Source: an uncultured Sphingobacteriales bacterium (GTDB lineage Bacteria > Bacteroidota > Bacteroidia > Chitinophagales > Chitinophagaceae). Taken from it: a stretch of DNA of 7,870 nucleotides. The stretch is from assembly GCA_946887085.1 (NCBI GenBank), contig CAMPKG010000155.1, positions 1 to 7,870 on the forward strand, written 5' to 3'. The notes beneath the pieces are model-generated. The model did no database searches. It saw nothing but the letters and a program-made list of their open reading frames with translations, and had not been told where the DNA came from. The position numbers and the translations under genes were made by a program. Of the stretch, positions 6,199 to 7,870 are shown piece by piece (position 1 is the stretch's first letter; each line of letters begins with the position of its first letter).

Positions 6199-6597
6199 AT
6201 GAGCACAATGCCGAAGGATGTAAAAGCTTATCACGAGATGCTAGTCGCGGAAGACCGCGCGATATGTGATGCACTTTATAAAGAGATCAGCACTGGCATG
6301 CCAGAGGCTGAAAACAAAATATGGCATGCACACCCGGTTTGGTTTCTCGAGGGCAATCCTATTGTCGGCTACCATAAATTGAAAGATTGTGTTCGCTTAT
6401 TATTCTGGAGTGGCCAATCCTTTGAAGAAGCAGGGCTGGAGCCTGAAGGAAAATTCAAAGCGGCCGAAGCGCGTTATAACTCCGTTGACGATATTGATAC
6501 AAAGGCACTAGCTAAATGGCTGAAGAAATCGAAGAAGATACAGTGGGATTATAAGAATATTGTAAAAAGGAAAGGTGTGCTGGAGCGGTTGAAATGA
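6199..6597 (+). CDS. DUF1801 domain-containing protein (second copy in the window)
   Basis: The 132-residue soluble product belongs, by its core segment, to the DUF1801 superfamily. Recognisable parts are the helix YHEMLVAEDRAICDALYKEI (residues 11-30), then KIWHAHPVWFLEGNPIVGYH (40-59) and LKDCVRLLFWSGQSFEEAGLEPEG, where a strand-turn-strand with HPVWF parallels WAVPTF of the other DUF1801 protein in this window. A lysine-rich C-terminal helix (LAKWLKKSKKIQWDYKNIVKRK) closes it. The ATG at 6199 was chosen as the first in frame; an ATG at 6208 (MPKDVK) is equally possible, and no strong Shine-Dalgarno site separates them. It is 33 bases after the amidohydrolase stop without a terminator between, so it may be read from the same transcript. 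It ends 18 bases from the convergent thioredoxin gene, with no hairpin seen between. Function unknown. Confidence 0.8.
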   Translation: MSTMPKDVKAYHEMLVAEDRAICDALYKEISTGMPEAENKIWHAHPVWFLEGNPIVGYHKLKDCVRLLFWSGQSFEEAGLEPEGKFKAAEARYNSVDDIDTKALAKWLKKSKKIQWDYKNIVKRKGVLERLK

Positions 6598-6615
6598 TTA
6601 TTAGCAGTCCCCACG

Positions 6616-7098
6616 TCATTTAGCTTTAGTGGCATTGAGGATGCTTAAAAGATCAGTGGACGAAATAAAACCTGCATGCCGGGCCATAATTTCACCGTGT
6701 GCGTTAAGAACGCAAACGGAAGGATAAGAAACTTGTCCTTTTACACGTCCGAGTTTTTCTCCTAATTCATGCACTCCTGTATTCGCGCCGGTTGGCTTGT
6801 AGTTGAATTTCTGACCATTGAAAATAATTTCCGCTTTTTCTTCCGCATTCAATACAACAAAGTAAAATTTTTCGTTCAGCCCGTTAATTACGCTTTCATT
6901 TCTAAAAGTTGTTTGCTCCATCGCGCGACAGAACCGGCACCAATCTGTGTAAAGGAATACAACTATATTCCTGCTTTTTGTCCTTAGCAGGCTGTCAAGT
7001 TGAGCAGCATTGTACTTCGTTAATAGTGTAGCAGCGGAAAGCCGGCCCAGCGAGCTCAGCATTAATAATAGTACAAGAATCAAGCGCTGCATTATCAT
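6616..7098 (-). CDS. Exported thioredoxin-fold protein with WCxxC motif
   Basis: A 160-residue protein with an N-terminal signal peptide (basic Arg5, hydrophobic LILVLLLMLSSLG, likely cleavage near Ala22/Ala23), placing it in the periplasm. The thioredoxin fold is shown by VVFLYTDWCRFCRAME, with the redox pair Cys54 and Cys57, and by the cis-proline strand VSYPSVCVLN (Pro126). A third cysteine, Cys129, sits just after the cis-proline. A central insertion (about residues 92-117, NGQKFNYKPTG onward) resembles thioredoxin-like proteins of Bacteroidota that accompany outer-membrane receptors. It probably reduces or isomerises disulfides in envelope proteins or supports cofactor handling; the partner is unknown. 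I chose ATG 7096-7098 because it overlaps the receptor stop codon as ATGA. ATG 7108-7110 is also in frame and ATG 7090-7092 is possible. If the receptor gene is broken upstream, polar effects on this gene are possible. Confidence 0.88.
   Translation of the reverse strand: MIMQRLILVLLLMLSSLGRLSAATLLTKYNAAQLDSLLRTKSRNIVVFLYTDWCRFCRAMEQTTFRNESVINGLNEKFYFVVLNAEEKAEIIFNGQKFNYKPTGANTGVHELGEKLGRVKGQVSYPSVCVLNAHGEIMARHAGFISSTDLLSILNATKAK
7095..7098 (-). other. ATGA stop/start overlap coupling receptor and thioredoxin genes
   Basis: On the minus strand the four bases ATGA hold the start codon of the thioredoxin-like gene (7098-7096) and the TGA stop of the receptor gene (7097-7095). Such overlaps usually mean that the downstream gene is translated by ribosomes finishing the upstream one, and they mark the pair as one operon. 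Confidence 0.7.
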
Positions 7099-7592
7099 CG
7101 CAATGTCCATCTCAGTCCTAAAAACGCACGTATACCTTGGTTGGGCGCATACACATATGTCGGGTCAAAGGTTAGCCCATGTGGGTTGGCGGGTGTAGCA
7201 ACGGCCTGTCCTTTATCATCAAATACTACGCCTTTATCAAACGGGTCGTGCGAGCGGGCGATGATGAACGGGTTGCCATTGTTCGGCGTCCAGTCAAGCA
7301 GATTCTTTACGCCAACTTTTATTTCGAAGTTCTTTTTTATCCTTTTGGTCAGCTGGATATTCTGTATGCTCCACCATGGTGAGTAAGGCCTGCGGGGATC
7401 TGTGTCGCTAAGCAGCGGCAGGCGCATCGGGCTGTACACATTTCCTGTATAGTCTATTGATAACCCGATGGTGCGTATAGTATATCCAACGTTCCAGACA
7501 CCGGTGAATTTCTCGGTAAACAATTGCCAGACGCGAATAACGTTCTCCATGCTATAGACGTCCATATAAGAGCATCCGAGCAGGAATTTCAA

Positions 7593-7595
7593 TCA
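7593..7595 (-). other. In-frame TGA inside the receptor gene
   Basis: The + strand bases TCA at 7593-7595 read TGA on the coding strand, in the same frame as receptor-like sequence on both sides. The bases that follow (TTG) do not form the CUA context often linked to stop readthrough. Confidence 0.85.
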
Positions 7596-7870
7596 GTTGC
7601 TCATGGCGAGATCCAGGTTTAGTGAAACTCCGCGCGAAATTGCGTATCCGTCCAGATTGTCATACGCGATCTTGTTGGGATCGGTATCATAGTCCGCAAT
7701 GATCTTGTTGGTGAAATAAGTATAGAATCCTGTCGCATCGATGCCGATGTACGTTCCATCGCCTGCAAATATTTTCTTCACAAAATTGATATTGCTGTTC
7801 CACGAGGTTTCGGGTGCCAGGTTTTCCAGAAACTCAACCTTTCGTGAGCCGGTAAGCGCTGCATGGTCTT

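Larger units (their letters stand above)
7095..7870 (-). pseudogene. TonB-dependent outer-membrane receptor, C-terminal part, broken by an in-frame TGA
   Basis: The minus strand from the right edge to 7095 encodes about 258 codons of the end of a TonB-dependent receptor beta-barrel; plug and most of the barrel lie outside the window. Upstream of the break it reads like barrel strands (FLENLAPETSWNSNINF, then GTYIGIDATGFYTYFTNKI and GVSLNLDLAMSN). Downstream it continues in the same frame with FLLGCSYMDVYSMENV, LFTEKFTGVWNVGYTI, FEIKVGVKNLLDWTP and the terminal GIRAFLGLRWTLR, a final-strand pattern of outer-membrane barrels. The single interruption is TGA at 7593-7595, between SN and LKFLLG, where related receptors usually have SNGLKF (from memory), so a one-base change from a glycine GGA codon would explain it. 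No frameshift is needed. Substrate class (siderophore, metal complex or other) cannot be set from this part. A sequencing error is a real alternative, in which case this is an intact gene. Confidence 0.8.

Noticed and set aside
6598..6615. Terminator between the convergent DUF1801 and thioredoxin genes
   Set aside because: The 18-base gap holds no stem with a following T run.
7095..7592. A separate 165-residue gene starting at TTG 7592
   Set aside because: Its product begins in the middle of a receptor barrel, has no signal peptide and is in frame with the upstream part; it is the second half of the interrupted receptor.
1..7870. CRISPR array, tRNA, rRNA, insertion sequence, attachment site or defence-system gene
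   Set aside because: No regularly spaced repeats, cloverleaf-like sequence, transposase or integrase motif, or terminal inverted repeats were seen when reading both strands.

Overview
The window looks like ordinary chromosome from a Bacteroidota bacterium, probably close to Chitinophagaceae or Sphingobacteriia. This is inferred from protein style: a SusC/FepA-like TonB-dependent receptor with a thioredoxin-fold partner, a periplasmic TolB-propeller/amidohydrolase fusion, and several small single-domain proteins of types common in that phylum. Start sites mostly lack a Shine-Dalgarno sequence and instead have A-rich leaders, and candidate promoters resemble the Bacteroidota TTTG/TAnnTTTG type. 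No rRNA, tRNA, CRISPR array, insertion sequence or phage gene was seen, and no gap between genes exceeds about 140 bases.

Layout. Bases 3-188 (+) are the tail of an unrecognised gene cut by the window edge; it overlaps tail-to-tail with a minus-strand run. That run is transcribed from 1515 down to 169: a DUF1801 protein, a conserved uncharacterised 133-residue protein, and a RimJ/RimL-type GNAT acetyltransferase. Divergent from it, a plus-strand pair encodes a TfoX N-terminal-domain protein (1588-1932) and a VOC/glyoxalase-like protein (1954-2322), closed by a clear intrinsic terminator (2330-2357). A minus-strand SRPBCC protein (2356-2793) meets this terminator from the other side. A 138-base divergent spacer with candidate promoters separates it from the largest gene (2932-6165, +), an exported 1077-residue protein with about twelve PD40 propeller motifs followed by an amidohydrolase barrel. 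A second DUF1801 protein follows (6199-6597, +).

The right end is read on the minus strand. The 3' part of a TonB-dependent receptor gene enters from the window edge and ends at 7095; its stop overlaps by ATGA the start of an exported thioredoxin-like protein (6616-7098). The receptor reading frame is broken by an in-frame TGA at 7593-7595, with receptor-like sequence on both sides in the same frame, so it is either a recent nonsense pseudogene or a sequence error. This is the most useful anomaly in the window.

Functionally, the receptor and thioredoxin form one outer-membrane/periplasmic unit and the propeller-amidohydrolase is a separate periplasmic enzyme of unknown substrate. The small cytoplasmic proteins (two DUF1801, TfoX, VOC, SRPBCC, GNAT, the uncharacterised protein) form a loose accessory cluster with no evident common pathway. 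I do not see convincing evidence of a new defence, mobile or secretion system.
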